Assembly (NCBI RefSeq): GCF_950295315.1
Contig: NC_080171.1
Coordinates: 91,125,516 to 91,189,515 of the forward strand
Origin: Erinaceus europaeus
Taxonomy: Eukaryota; Chordata; Mammalia; Eulipotyphla; Erinaceidae
DNA length: 64,000 bases
Direction of reading: 5' to 3'
Below are positions 1 through 9,849 of this stretch, one piece after another (the stretch's first letter is position 1; every line of letters starts with the position of its first letter). The translations under genes and the position numbers were made by a program. The notes beneath the pieces were generated by a model. That model ran no database searches and was not told the origin of the DNA. It was given only the letters and a program-made list of their open reading frames with translations.

Positions 1-180
1 CACATGGATTCCTCCATGCCCTGTCACGTTGCATGTAGTACCACGACTCATACCTGGGCCGTGTGCATGGCTAGGCAGGCGCCCTACCTGGTGAGCTGTT
101 TCTCTGGCCTCTGTTTTCCTTCCTGTTAATTTTATTGCCAAGTGTCACCCCTCCAGAATTAAAAGCATTCAAAACCTCAT

Positions 181-352
181 TTCTTTCTAATGAGACAGAG
201 AGAAAGGGAGTGAAGGAGAGATACATGTACCACTGCTTCATTGTTCATGAACCACTCCCTTTACCCTGCAGGTGAGCACTGGGGACTTGAACCTGGGTCA
301 TTGCACATGGTGGAACATATCTTCTACTAGATGCATCACCACCTGACCCCAA
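181..352 (-). mobile_element. SINE-B copy, 5'-truncated tail side
   Basis: Reverse-strand tRNA-derived SINE. Visible landmarks are the GA-rich block (gagacagagagaaagggag), the 'ccctgcaggtgagcactggggacttgaacctgggtc' region, where the reverse complement of a B box (GGTTCAAGTCC) can be read, and the terminal 'caccacctgacccc', which is the 5' end of the SINE. It is diverged and lacks an obvious A-rich tail. Confidence 0.8.
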
Positions 353-1195
353 AGCCTCTTTCTATTTGGTGGAACTGCCAGCATTCCAGCCTCCTTTTAG
401 CCACACAGTAGTGGGAGTGCTTCTCGTCATACTCTGGGGCTCAAATCCAGAAGCAATCACTGTGACCTGAAGGATCAACAAAGCTGGACTATGTTCCATC
501 CTGGGCTCAGACTTGAATCAGTTCTGCCTGCATCATTAGGACTATGACTTGGCCTGGACTGTATTCCTAAAGGAAGACAAAAGCATTGACACCAAAAATA
601 GGAGCAGTGAATGTGGGGGAAGCAAAGCCAACCTACAGACAATCCCATCCGGGGCTTTCAGTCACCCCTTTACCATAGCGGTGCTTGAGACAGAAGGAAT
701 CTGGTGTGTTTCACTACATTTGGTTTATGGAAAAAAAAAAAAAAAAAAAGAATTCCTTTTTTTAATACTTTCAAAAATTATCTCATCTATAAGAACTGCT
801 AATATAACCTGTTATAGAATCAACTGACCCCTCAGGATCTAAACAAGAAGCAGCTTTATTTTTTTCCCTCCACTGCCTTCAGACATGCTCTCTTGGCTCT
901 CACTTTACCACCTCGTAAGGCATTGCAGACAGACTCACAGATTCCTAACATGATGGAGGAGTTTCTAGCTTCCTTCATTTCTTTTTCAGAATGGTTTTTG
1001 ATTTGTAGAAAAATCAGGAAGCCAGTCCAGAGGATTCTCATTCTCCTCCTCCCCAGTTTTCTATTTTTACTAACATCTTATGTTACTGTGACTGGCTCAT
1101 TTACTCCAATTAAGATTGGAAACCAACATGGTAATTGACATATCTCATCATTCAATCATTTTCAGATATTAAAAAGAGTTCTTTCTGGAGAGGTG
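353..1195. other. Unique DNA
   Basis: No gene, RNA or repeat family recognised. It contains an A run at 729-749. Short ORFs on both strands have no recognisable domain. Confidence 0.5.
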
Positions 1196-1560
1196 AGGTT
1201 ATAGGATGTGTTGGCAAGGTCATCTGTCTAGGGAGGCCAGGATGGAATTGTAGTAGCATCTACAATTGCACCTTCCAGTAGCATCTGGAAGTTGGTGGCC
1301 AGACGGGAGTAAGATACAAAGCAGAACAAAATGTTTAATAAAGAGGGAACAAGAAATAGGAATAGAACCAATGAGAGTAGAGGCCCTGGGGTGGAAAGAG
1401 GCTAGGATATCTCTTTTGGGTGTGTTTCTAGTTGCCCAGAACTTTAGTAATCTTTGATTGAGTTTAATAGGTGGAATGAAGGTGGACTAGAATTACTGTC
1501 TGGCAGAATGGTGTCAGAGCGCAGAATAGAACTTGAAAGCTGGGTTAGGGCAGAGAGGAT
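1196..1560 (-). mobile_element. L1-b 3' UTR fragment (old)
   Basis: Diverged reverse-strand copy of the internal part of the L1-b 3' UTR. It shares 'catctgtctagggaggccaggatgg', 'tagcatctggaagttggtggcc' and 'gatacaaagcagaacaaaatgtttaataa' with younger copies at 43140-43560 and 50150-50240. Confidence 0.65.
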
Positions 1561-1611
1561 TATTCCACTCATAAGTAGAATATAAGACTAGAAACACATG
1601 AACTTGAAAAA

Positions 1612-1795
1612 AGAAAAAAAATATGTAGTCAATCTATAATTATGATCTTGGGAGAAGTATGGTGGTGGTGGGGAGAGCTCAGAACTTGGGTGGTGGAATT
1701 ATACCCTCCTATCTTATAATCTTGGAAATCATTACTAAATAACCAATATAAATATATGAAAATAAAATAAAAAGAAAGAAAAGAAAGTTTTTCTA
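1612..1795 (+). mobile_element. L1 3' end, diverged
   Basis: Sense-strand L1 tail. It has the 'cttgggagaagtatggtgg' and 'gaattataccctcctatcttataatc' segments that correspond to the 3' end seen at 13380-13480 and 41815-41950, followed by an A-rich tail with AATAAAATAAAAAG. Confidence 0.65.
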
Positions 1796-2344
1796 AAGGG
1801 GTTAAAAATTCCCCAAGATGGAGCCAGAATAATCAAACTGTCAATAATCTTCCGGGAAATTCAGAACTTATCCCTCTCCAGGCCTGCACCTGGCTACAGG
1901 GCTGCCCCAGTGAAGGGGACTTGCCTACCCAATCATTTGCTCATCATCTTTTTGGGCCTTCAGTTTACTCTTCCCCTTGTGCTGGTGGTTTCTCCAGGGT
2001 CTGGACCCAGGACTGGGGGGGACTAGAGGAGAAACGGGAAGTCACAGAGGAGCAGTACCACAGTGCCATCACTCTGCCTCTGTAGGGTCTCTCTTGTGAG
2101 GCAATTTGATAAATCTATTGACTCTGATAATAGAATGCTGGGACTCAACATTTCTGTGTCATCATTTTTATTTTGTTTTACTAACAACTCATTTTTACTG
2201 TGTTTTTACAAAAGTACTGTCTGGGAGTAAACAAACAAAACAAAATATTGCTCCTTCAACAAACATAATTTAAGACGCACTGCTCCAGAAAACCTCCCTT
2301 CCTCACTCTCATCAGCTGGTCATCGGCAGGAAAGGAAGAAGCAA
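1796..2344. other. Unique DNA
   Basis: No gene or repeat recognised in this stretch. There is a short homopolymer G run near 2018 and nothing else that stands out. Confidence 0.4.
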
Positions 2345-2525
2345 GGACCTAGTTATTATATGCCAGACATTGTGCTGAGGTCCTTCCTGATCATTATTTC
2401 ATTTAGTTCTTACCATGACTTTGCAAAGGCGGTATTATTATCTCTATTATGTGGGTGAGAAAACAGATTCAGAGAGCTTAAGTACTTTGTTTATAGCTAC
2501 ACAGTCAGCGAGTGGCTATGATCAA
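2345..2525 (+). repeat. MIR element
   Basis: Ancient tRNA-derived SINE (MIR). The core reads 'tatatgccagacattgtgctgagg', then 'tcatttagttcttaccatgac', then 'gaaaacagattcagagagcttaagta' and 'agctacacagtcagcgagtgg', in the order of the MIR consensus. Confidence 0.9.
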
Positions 2526-2605
2526 TACTATTATTTGCACAGTTATTTATTGCAACCTCTTCTTCTATAAGATCTCAGATCCATGGCTGTTGCTGCCTAA
2601 CTGAC

Positions 2606-2798
2606 CTGCCTCTGATTGTTGGGGTGTACATCTCATCTTGCTGATATTGAATTTTGGCCAGTAAATCTTGAGTGGAAATGTCAGTGTTAGTTCTGAACAG
2701 AAGCTTTGACAAAAACTGAGATTCTCCACTATCGCTCTGGAGAGCCAGATCCCTGCCCTTCAGCACCAGGTTCACATCCTGTGCTTTTGCATTTGTCT
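2606..2798 (-). pseudogene. Candidate coding exon or gene fragment, unidentified
   Basis: On the minus strand, 193 nt are bounded by a splice-acceptor-like CTCCTTTCAG (ending at 2799) and a good donor CAG/GTCAGT (GT at 2605-2604). One frame is open across the whole segment, starting ETNAKAQDVNLVLKGRD and ending DEMYTPTIRGR, and its amino-acid composition looks protein-like rather than low complexity. I do not recognise the protein. Against a live exon: the pyrimidine tract is short, the sequence just upstream is purine-rich, the frame runs past the donor to a stop after a few codons, and no partner exon was found nearby. It may be a real exon of a gene spanning the window, a pseudogene fragment, or chance. 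Confidence 0.3.
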
Positions 2799-2918
2799 CT
2801 GAAAGGAGCACCCTCTCCCTCTTTTTTTCTTTTTCCCTCCTCAGATCTTAAAAAGAACTACTTTATTTATTTATTTATTTATTAGATAGAGACAGAGAAA
2901 TCAAGAGGAAAGGGAAGA

Positions 2919-3381
2919 TGTTGGTATGCTTCTAATTCTGCTTCTAAAAACCCCTTCTGTTTCATTTGGTTTAATCCCCCCTGCTTAATACTATTCTATT
3001 TACATAACTAAGCACCAGCAGACCTGTATGGGATTGGTTTGATCCCACTCAAAGCTGCTATCTATTTACATAAATCACTAACTAAGCACCACCCTCCCTC
3101 CAGGGCATTGGTGGTTCAGTGGTAGAATTCTTGCCTGCTCCGCCCCCTCTCCTTGTCACACCCTGATTTTCACCAGTCACTTTTCTCTCCACCCTCTCTA
3201 CATCACATCCTGTTTCCACCCTAATTGGCAAGTATATATAAAGACAGCATTGTGAGTTTAGTTTTAGTTTAGCTTAGCTTGGCTTAGATTGTGCTGCGTC
3301 CTGCATGAATAAAGAGATACTGCGTACAACCCAGCCATGAGTCCCGGGTCATCTGTCTCCACTCATGAAACCAGCCCAACA
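2919..3381 (+). mobile_element. Solo LTR, family 1 (class II-like), carries tRNA-Gly half
   Basis: The 463-bp element starts TGTTGG and ends CCAACA (short inverted termini) and is flanked by a perfect 6-bp duplication, GGAAGA, at 2913-2918 and 3382-3387. A 6-bp duplication is typical of class II retroviruses. A TATA-like TATATATAA lies near 3233-3242 and an AATAAA polyadenylation signal at 3308-3313. No internal retroviral sequence remains, so it is a solo LTR left by LTR-LTR recombination. The U3 region contains a partial internal duplication (ATTTACATAA and CTAAGCACCA each occur twice) and the tRNA-Gly segment listed separately. A second copy lies at 9850-10262 on the other strand. Confidence 0.93.
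3105..3138 (+). other. tRNA-Gly 5'-half sequence inside LTR U3
   Basis: These 34 nt begin GCATTGGTGGTTCAGTGG and continue through GAATTCTTGCCTGC. They match the 5' half of mammalian tRNA-Gly (GCC type) from nucleotide 1 into the anticodon loop, with one apparent C-to-T change. The match stops abruptly; no anticodon 3' strand, T arm or B box follows, so it is not a tRNA gene. It contains an A-box-like TGGTTCAGTGG and lies in LTR sense orientation, roughly 95 bp upstream of the TATA-like element at 3233-3242. Confidence 0.85.
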
Positions 3382-3526
3382 GGAAGATAGATAGATAGAT
3401 AAAAGATATCTTCAGCATAGCTCTACCATTTAAGTTCCCTGCTGCAGGTGGGGACCAGGGGCTTGAACTCAGGTCCTTGCATATTATATCATGTGTGCTT
3501 TACCAAATGTGCCACCACCTCGTCCC

Positions 3527-3984
3527 CTGACTCAGATTTTAAGGCTTGTTCTATGGACACCTTCCCTAGGAAGCCTTCCATTGTGTTCTCATTGTAGTCT
3601 ACCTTGAGCCCATGATCTTTTACTATATCTGTCTTTTCAGTTATCTGCTCTTCCTGGACTGTTCCTGGAAACACCAGGTATTTTTGTACTTTTCCATGTT
3701 GCTTTAACAAAGATAGATTTAGTTTTGATGTGTAAATTTAGATTAGTCAAGTAATACAATTGTGTTGTGTTTTGTTCCAGTCAGTGGTGGACCCTGACTG
3801 TGATGGTGTCCATTGGGCTATCGAACACAGCCTAGCTGTGCAGTGGGGTAGACCACCTAGGTTTCTGTAATTGTAGTATATGAGGTTCACACAACAAAGA
3901 AATCACCCAGTGACACATTCCCCAGAACATTTCCCTATTATTAAGGGAGGGACACAAGGTTGTATATGTCCTTGACAATAGAAG
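3527..3984. other. Unique DNA
   Basis: Nothing recognisable beyond short non-coding ORFs on the minus strand. Confidence 0.4.
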
Positions 3985-4192
3985 CTTGTGACTGGAAGCT
4001 GGGTGATAGTGCACCTGGTTGAGCATACAAATCACAAGGCACAAGGACCTGAGTTCAAGCCCTCAGTCCCCACCTACAGTGAGAAAGCTTCACAAGCAGT
4101 GAAGCAACACTGCAGGTCTCTCTCTCTCTTTCTCTTCTTGCCTCCCTCTCAATTTATTTTTGTCTTATTAAATAAATAAATAAAATTACTAA
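3985..4192 (+). mobile_element. SINE-B copy, near full length
   Basis: The sense copy begins 'gctgggtgatagtgcacctgg' and has A-box and B-box-like segments (GAGTTCAAGCC near 4050), the 'gagaaagcttcacaagcagtgaagc' body, a CT-rich stretch and an (AAAT)n/A tail. Confidence 0.88.
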
Positions 4193-4600
4193 AAAAAAGA
4201 AATGAATGACTAAAATTTGGTTCTTTCTGTTTAAGCTAATTAGCTTTAGAATCAAATATTGCTTGTAAATATATGTATATATATGTGTATGTATATATCC
4301 AGAATATAAGAATATAAAATGAAAACTGTACTTAGCATTATTCATAGCCTTACCTCCTGGTGTTTCATGAGTTATTGTATCTGTATAAAAAGTTTTAGCA
4401 CTTTCCCTTTAAAACATACTTGTGCATACAATATACTCAGATAGTAATTAGTCTTTTTCCTTCCCATTTAATATTGTATGAGGTAAGTACTTTCATATCA
4501 GCAAACAGAGCTATGCTGTTCTTTTTAATGGCTACATAATATTCAATTTCATGGATATTAAAAAACATATAATTATTCACCAATAAATGAATCTCTAGGT
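4193..4600. other. AT-rich unique DNA
   Basis: AT-rich with a short TATATATG run near 4266-4298. The stretch 4450-4590 ('catttaatattgtatgaggtaag...ctacataatattcaatttcatgg') looks like a weak relic of an old minus-strand L1 ORF2, but I cannot place it firmly. Confidence 0.4.
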
Positions 4601-4860
4601 TATTTTTAGATTTCTCCTTGCCAATGCCCATGTTCAGCAGAGAAGCAATTACAGAAGCCATATCTTCCACCTTCTGTACCCCATAATGATCCTGGGTCCA
4701 TGTTCCCAGAGGGATAAAGAATAGGAAAGCTTTCAAGGGAGGGGATAGGATACGGAACTCTAGAGGTGGGAATTGTATGGAATTGTACCTTTCTTATTCT
4801 GTGTGGTTTTGTCAATTTTTTCATTTTATAAATGAATTAATAACAATAAAAAAGCAAAAA
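4601..4860 (+). mobile_element. L1-b 3' end
   Basis: A 5'-truncated L1-b tail. It reads 'ccaatgcccatgttcagcagagaagcaattacagaag', 'gatcctgggtccatgttcccagagggataaagaatagg' and 'gggaattgtatggaattgtacc', and ends with an A-rich AATAAAAAAGC tail. It aligns with 60640-60845. Confidence 0.9.
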
Positions 4861-5289
4861 CAAAACAAACACAAACAAAAAAATACTACATTAAAATTGT
4901 TCACAATTTTCTGAAGGGATGGTATGGTCTCTTTATTAGTTTTATTTTTAATTCTGAAGCATCTTATAATCATGAAAATATGGAAAGAAATAACTTCTAT
5001 CACCCACCATGGGCAAATAAGAAATTGTACCTATGTGTCAAGAACTGTACTATAAAACATTAACTCCCCAGTAAAGTGATGTTAAAAAAATAAGTGACAT
5101 ATGCTAATTTTTCACATTTAAATTATCTATATATGCCTTTCCCGCTTTTAAAGAAATAAAATATGACAGCTACTTGGAAATCTCAATGGGTTCTTTCCCC
5201 TCAGTTTTTGAGTGGTGGCTCTTACTCTCCCAAAATGCATATTTTAATGAATATTTTTGAACACATATGGAACTTGATTATGTAGATAT
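4861..5289. other. AT-rich unique DNA
   Basis: No gene or repeat family recognised. The A-rich start is the decayed tail of the preceding L1. Confidence 0.4.
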
Positions 5290-5780
5290 ATTTCCACTGG
5301 AAATACTACATTTCAGTATTGTAGGTCTAACAGATTTAAACAAAGGTTACCACAGTCCATTCCTTTGCAACTTGCTTGTTTCCACTTAACATTTGGCTGC
5401 TGAGCTTATGCTGATGTATGAAGTTTAGTTTTAGCTATTTCAGCTTCTACATTGTATCCCATTGTATTATCAAATTGTTGTTTATCTCGTCTGCTATTGA
5501 AGGACAGTGGGTTATTCTGCCATGTAAACAGTGCTGCAATAAGCTCTTTGTGCGTGCCTACTTGTGTAGATAGGAGAGTATTCTAGGATAGAGACCTGCT
5601 CAGAGTTGCTGAGAGTAGAATATGCACATCTGCAGCTGACTAGATACTGCCAAATTGCTCTCCTGAGTGCTTGTACCAATTTATATGCTCAACAGCAGTG
5701 AATGAATACCTTTGCTTGTATATGCTTGCCAATTTTTGGAGTTATCAGATTAAAAAATGGCAGTTAACTTGGTATGAAAT
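5290..5780 (-). mobile_element. Ancient L1 ORF2 3' part
   Basis: Strongly decayed mammalian L1 on the minus strand. Landmarks of the ORF2 C-terminal region are visible in reverse, e.g. 'aaacagtgctgcaataagctctttgtg', 'actgccaaattgctctcctgagtgcttgtaccaatttat' and 'ttgccaatttttggagttatcag'. No reading frame survives. Confidence 0.75.
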
Positions 5781-5879
5781 GAAGCTTCATTGTTTTAATG
5801 TGATTGTCTCTACATATGTTTATTGACCATTTATGCTTTCCCTTGCATCAATTGCCTGTTCACATACTTTGCTCACTTT

Positions 5880-6125
5880 TCTGCTGGGATTTTATTTTTC
5901 TTATTGATTTTTTAATTGAGATTTTTATTGATATAATTGCTGACTTACGTGCGGTTATAAGAAATAATACAGAAAAAAAATGCTCAGAACACTTTGTCTA
6001 GTTTCCTCCAATGGCAACACCTTGCCTTGTTAAAATGGCAGGGCATGTTCACAGTGACATGGGTACAATCCCTTAGTACTATTTACAATTTCTCACTTTT
6101 ACATATACTCATTGTTAGCTCTCTT
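5880..6125. mobile_element. Ancient L1-type remnant
   Basis: 'ttttattgatataattgctgac', 'agtttcctccaatggcaacaccttgc' and 'acatgggtacaatccc' resemble an old L1 3' UTR. Orientation is uncertain. Confidence 0.45.
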
Positions 6126-6638
6126 CCTCTCCTTTTTGAGTAGGTAAATATTGAATTACTGATTCTGTTCCTGCATTTTCACAGATCTCTTCAGGTTTTG
6201 AATTTCTTTTTAAGTCAGTTTCTATTAGATTCTTTTTAAGTCAGTTTCTATTAGATTCTAATAGAAGCCTAACCCTATTGGCAAGTTCATTGTCATGGTC
6301 ACCTGTGTCCTTCCTATGGGGTTTCAGTCTCAGGCTCTGTGACTTCTGTCTTCTAGCATTCTTAGGACAGTGCCTCACATACCTCAGCACACTGTCCTAG
6401 AGTCTTCTTTGAGCTCGGAGTGAGTAGAGTAGGCCAGCATCACACTGATATTATGTTATACTCTTTCCAAAATGCAACTTTGAGTAGGAGAGTCAGCCTT
6501 TCTGGGCTACAGCTCTCACATGTATAAAATAGGTCTACCTTAGAGACTGAGGTCCAAATGAGGAAGAACCGATACCAGCATAAAATAGCTCAAGAAACAC
6601 AACACCCTTATGACTTTGAACTCTAACACTCTTATCCA
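6126..6638. other. Unique DNA with a small tandem duplication
   Basis: Nothing coding. It holds the 26-bp perfect tandem duplication at 6204-6255. Confidence 0.45.
6204..6255. repeat. 26-bp perfect tandem duplication ending in a palindrome
   Basis: TTCTTTTTAAGTCAGTTTCT plus ATTAGA occurs twice in direct succession (6204-6229 and 6230-6255). The second unit runs into TTCTAATAG, giving the inverted repeat CTATTAGATTCTAATAG. Confidence 0.95.
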
Positions 6639-6828
6639 GGACTTTATTTTCCTTTTTCCACTTGGTAGAACAGAGAAATTGAGAGGGGAAGGGAGGCAGA
6701 GAGGGAGAGAACAGCCTGCTTCACCACTTGTGAAATTCCCCCCTTGCAGGTGGGGACTGGGGACTTAAACCCAGGTCCTTTACCAGGTAATATGTATGCT
6801 CAACTGGGTGCACCACCTGGCCCTGTTC
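6639..6828 (-). mobile_element. SINE-B copy
   Basis: The reverse-strand body shows 'agaacagagaaattgagagg', 'cccttgcaggtggggactggggacttaaacccaggtcc' and the head 'gtgcaccacctggccct'. Confidence 0.82.
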
Positions 6829-7692
6829 AGGTCTTTTCCATTACATAGTTTCACTAGAAACTATGTGAAAGATTTATTATTCTCTAGGCTGCTGGCATGT
6901 CACATTCACTCAGAGCATATTGATTGAATGGAAGACTGCACCTACAACAATGGACTTGCCAATGTAGCTGGAGCAGAGATGGAAGGCACCAGAAGTGAAA
7001 TTACATAGATAGGATATTGGAGATAGGCAGTTGTGTTTAATGGTTAGGAGCATGGATTTTGATTAGAGATTGTTCATGTTTTCACTCTGTAGTTTTGCTT
7101 ATGATGAAACCTCAGTTTCTTCATTTGATAAATGAAGTTAATGATAACAACAGTTTATAAGTAAAGAGTGATTACTTTTTGTCTGGACTGTGTTTTAAGC
7201 ATTTTACTTGAATGATGTTAATTTATTTTATCCTCACATTTTTCAAAGTAGGTAATAGTCTGGACTATACCCATCCTGCTTCAGACCAAATGGCCACCAG
7301 GGGGTGCAGGTGAGGAGTACAACCCAGGGAGATATACTCCAAAGTCCACCAGAGATGATTCTCATAGGGTAGAATTGGTGAGAATCCAAGGAGATACTGA
7401 GCATAAGGGTCTCAGTGGAGGGCCTGGTACATAGTGAGTGCTTAACAAAAGCTGCAGTTATTATTATTGCTGCTATTATGGGTTCCACACAGCTCCCCTT
7501 GAATACTCAGCTGGGCCTAGTACAGAGTTATTGAATTGGACTCAACGATCCTTTCTTTTCTCTGCTTGGCATCCCATGCTTGATGATGAAACATGTTTAA
7601 TAATAAAGCTATTTTTTATCTTTCCCCTAGGTGTTGATGCCATATCCTCGGTAGCAGAAGGAGGTGTACAAATCTATAAAGCTTCTATTCTT
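6829..7692. other. Unique DNA with decayed MIR pieces
   Basis: Two MIR-like stretches are visible: 7050-7150 in reverse ('gaaacctcagtttcttcatttgataaatgaag') and 7185-7255 forward ('gtgttttaagcattttacttgaatgatg...tatcctcac'). The rest is unrecognised. Confidence 0.5.
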
Positions 7693-8008
7693 GACATTTA
7701 AAAAATGTATATATTTTTTGCCTATATGGTTATTATTGGGGCTTGGTGCCTGCACTACGAATCCACTGCTCCTGGTGGCTATCTTTCGGCCGTTGTTGTT
7801 GCTGCTGCTACTGTTGTTGTTGTTGCATAGAATAGAGAGATATTGAGAGCGGAGGGGAAGACAGAGAGGGGGAAGAGAAAGACACCTGCAGACCTGCTTT
7901 ACTGCTTGTGAAGGAACCCCTCTGCAGGTGGGGAGTCAGGGAGCTCTAACCAGGATCCTTGTGCTTCACACTATGTACACTTAACCCTGTTCATTAGGGC
8001 TCAGCCCC
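7693..8008 (-). mobile_element. SINE-A/B copy, full length
   Basis: The reverse copy holds 'ggttattattggggcttggtgcctgc', a GTT-trinucleotide stretch, 'gagaggggaagacagagaggggg', 'cacctgcagacctgctttactgcttgtgaag' and 'ctgcaggtggggagtcaggg', ending at the head near 8005. Confidence 0.85.
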
Positions 8009-8017
8009 CAATATATA

Positions 8018-8028
8018 CTTTTAAAAAT

Positions 8029-8060
<32 letters not shown>

Positions 8061-8172
8061 CAGAACACTGTTCAACTCTGGCTTATGGAGGTATGGTGGA
8101 AAGAACCTGGGTCATCAGAGCCTCAGGTATGAGACTCTTTTTGTGAAACCATTATGCTATCTCTGCCATTCT
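8018..8172 (-). mobile_element. SINE-D copy
   Basis: The reverse copy has a (TTTA)n tail at 8027-8055, 'aacactgttcaactctggcttatgg', 'catcagagcctcaggtatgagactc' and 'aaccattatgctatctctgcc', the inverse of the SINE-D head. Confidence 0.8.
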
Positions 8173-8177
8173 TTCCA

Positions 8178-8615
8178 GAAATTTGTATTTTCTTCTTCTT
8201 TTTTTTTTTTATAAAATAGAAACATTGACAAGATCATAGGATAGGAGGGGAACATTTCCATACATTGCCCACCCCTAGAGCTCTATATCCAATCCCTCCC
8301 TTGATAGCTTCCCTATTCTTTATTGCTCTGGGAGTATGGACCCAGGATAATTATGGGATGCAGAAGATGGAACGTCTGGTTTCTGTAACTGCTTCTCTGC
8401 TGAACATGGGTGTTGACAGGTCGGTCCATACTCCCAGCCTCTCTTTTTCTAGTGGGGCTGGGATCTGGGGAGGCTGGACTTCAGGACACATTCTGCCCAA
8501 GGAAGTCAGATTGGCATCATGGTAGCATTTGGAACCTGGTGGCCTCTCCTGAGATTCCCAGGTTGAAAACAGCTTCCTTGTAGAGCTCACACCAGCTGCC
8601 ATCTTGACTTTGTTA
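8178..8615 (-). mobile_element. L1-b 3' end
   Basis: Reverse copy of the last about 430 bp of the L1-b 3' UTR. It has a poly-T tail side (8196-8210), 'gaaacattgacaagatcatagg', 'gctctgggagtatggacccagg' and 'ctgctgaacatgggtgttgacaggtcggtccatactcccag'. A partial copy of the recurrent antisense ORF starts near 8361. Confidence 0.88.
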
Positions 8616-8627
8616 GAAATTCATATT

Positions 8628-8742
8628 TTCATGGGCGGGGGAGACAGCATAATGGTTATGCAAATAGACTCTCATGCCTGAGGCTCCTAAGTCCCAGGTT
8701 TAATCTCCCGCCCCACCATAAGCCAGAGCTGAGCAGTGTTCT

Positions 8743-8792
<50 letters not shown>

Positions 8793-8830
8793 TTCATCTC
8801 CCTCAAAAATAAAATTAATAAAAAATCTAA
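8628..8830 (+). mobile_element. SINE-D copy with (TG)n expansion
   Basis: The sense copy has 'gggagacagcataatggttatgcaaatagactctcatgcctgagg', 'aagtcccaggtttaatctcc', 'ataagccagagctgagcagtg', then a (TG)n run at 8743-8791 and an AATAAAATTAATAAA tail. Confidence 0.87.
8743..8791. repeat. (TG)n microsatellite
   Basis: An uninterrupted TG dinucleotide run of about 24 units that replaces the CT-rich part of the surrounding SINE-D. Confidence 0.97.
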
Positions 8831-9252
8831 ATTCTATCCATCCATATAAATTCCATCCATCCACACACATATCTATCTATCACTAACAAATTTTGAGCAT
8901 CTATACAATGTTTCTATGTATAGTTGCATGTAGTCAGTACTCAACACATGTCTGGTGAAGGTGTGACCCCTGGAGGTACTAAGAAAAGAGATGCTTAAAA
9001 ATTTCCCAGAAGAAGCAGCACTTGAACTCATCTAAGAAGGCTTACACTTGGGGCAATTGACATTTATGGTTAAGTGAGGCAGTTTGTAGTCACATACTGA
9101 TGCATTGGATCACATCATTAAGGCAAGCACTTCTATGGAGAAAGGCCTTGCTCTAGGAGACCATGAAATAGCAGAGTTGGGGAAGGAGGGGCTTTGGGGA
9201 TCTGCATTTTCTTTTGGTAGTTTCCTGGACTTCATCACTCTGAGATGAAGTT
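8831..9252. other. Unique DNA
   Basis: No feature recognised. Confidence 0.4.
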
Positions 9253-9445
9253 CAGAGAGAGAAAAAGAGAGAGAGGGAGAGAGAAAAAGAGAGAGATAAA
9301 GAGAAGAGAGAGAGAAGAGAGAGAGGAAAGAGAGAGAGAGAGAGAGAATAGCTAGCTTCTATGCAGTGGTGACCAGGCTTGAATGTGGGTTGCTTGCATG
9401 GCCAAGGCAACTCACACACTATTCAAGTGAGCTATTTTGATGATT
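9253..9445 (-). mobile_element. SINE-B copy with expanded GA tract
   Basis: The GA-rich block at 9253-9348 (a purine-only run apart from a few bases) is followed by the degraded SINE head region ('gtggtgaccaggcttgaatgtgggttgcttgcatgg'). Confidence 0.6.
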
Positions 9446-9465
9446 CTTGGGTTCTGTATTTTCTA

Positions 9466-9828
9466 GGTCTTTAATTGATTGATTTATTTTTATTGCCTCC
9501 AGGTTTATTGCTGGGGCTCAGTGCCTGCATTATGAATCCACTGTTCTCTGTGCACATTTTTCTTTCTTCCTTCCTTCCTTCTTTCCTTCTTGCCTTCCTT
9601 TCTTTCTCCCTTTCTTTTCTTATTTCTCCCCTTTCTTTTTCCTTTCTTTTTTTCATTTTGGTAGAGACTGAGAGAAACTGAGAGGAGAAGGGAAGATGGG
9701 AGGAAAAGAGAAACAAAGACACCTGCAGCACTGCTTCACTGCTCATTAAGCTTCCCTGATGCAGATGGAGGCTGAGGGCTTGAATATGTGCACTCTACTG
9801 GGTGCCCCACTACCCAAGCCTGGGATCT
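9466..9828 (-). mobile_element. SINE-B copy, pyrimidine tract expanded
   Basis: The reverse copy has 'attgcctccaggtttattgctggggctcagtgcctgcattatgaatcc', a CTTT/CCTT tract at 9560-9655, 'cacctgcagcactgcttcactgctc' and the head 'gtgccccactacccaagcc'. Confidence 0.87.
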
Positions 9829-9849
9829 GCATTTAAAAAGAAAGAGAAA

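Larger units (their letters stand above)
2858..3526 (-). mobile_element. SINE-B copy split by a solo LTR
   Basis: The A-rich tail side (TTTATT repeats and 'tagatagagacagagaaat') lies at 2858-2918. The body and head ('gctgcaggtggggaccaggggcttgaactcagg' to 'ccaccacctcgtcccc') lie at 3382-3526. The two halves belong to one reverse-strand SINE into which the LTR at 2919-3381 inserted. Confidence 0.8.

Noticed and set aside
3105..3138. tRNA-Gly gene
   Set aside because: Only the 5' half is present, without T arm, B box or terminator.
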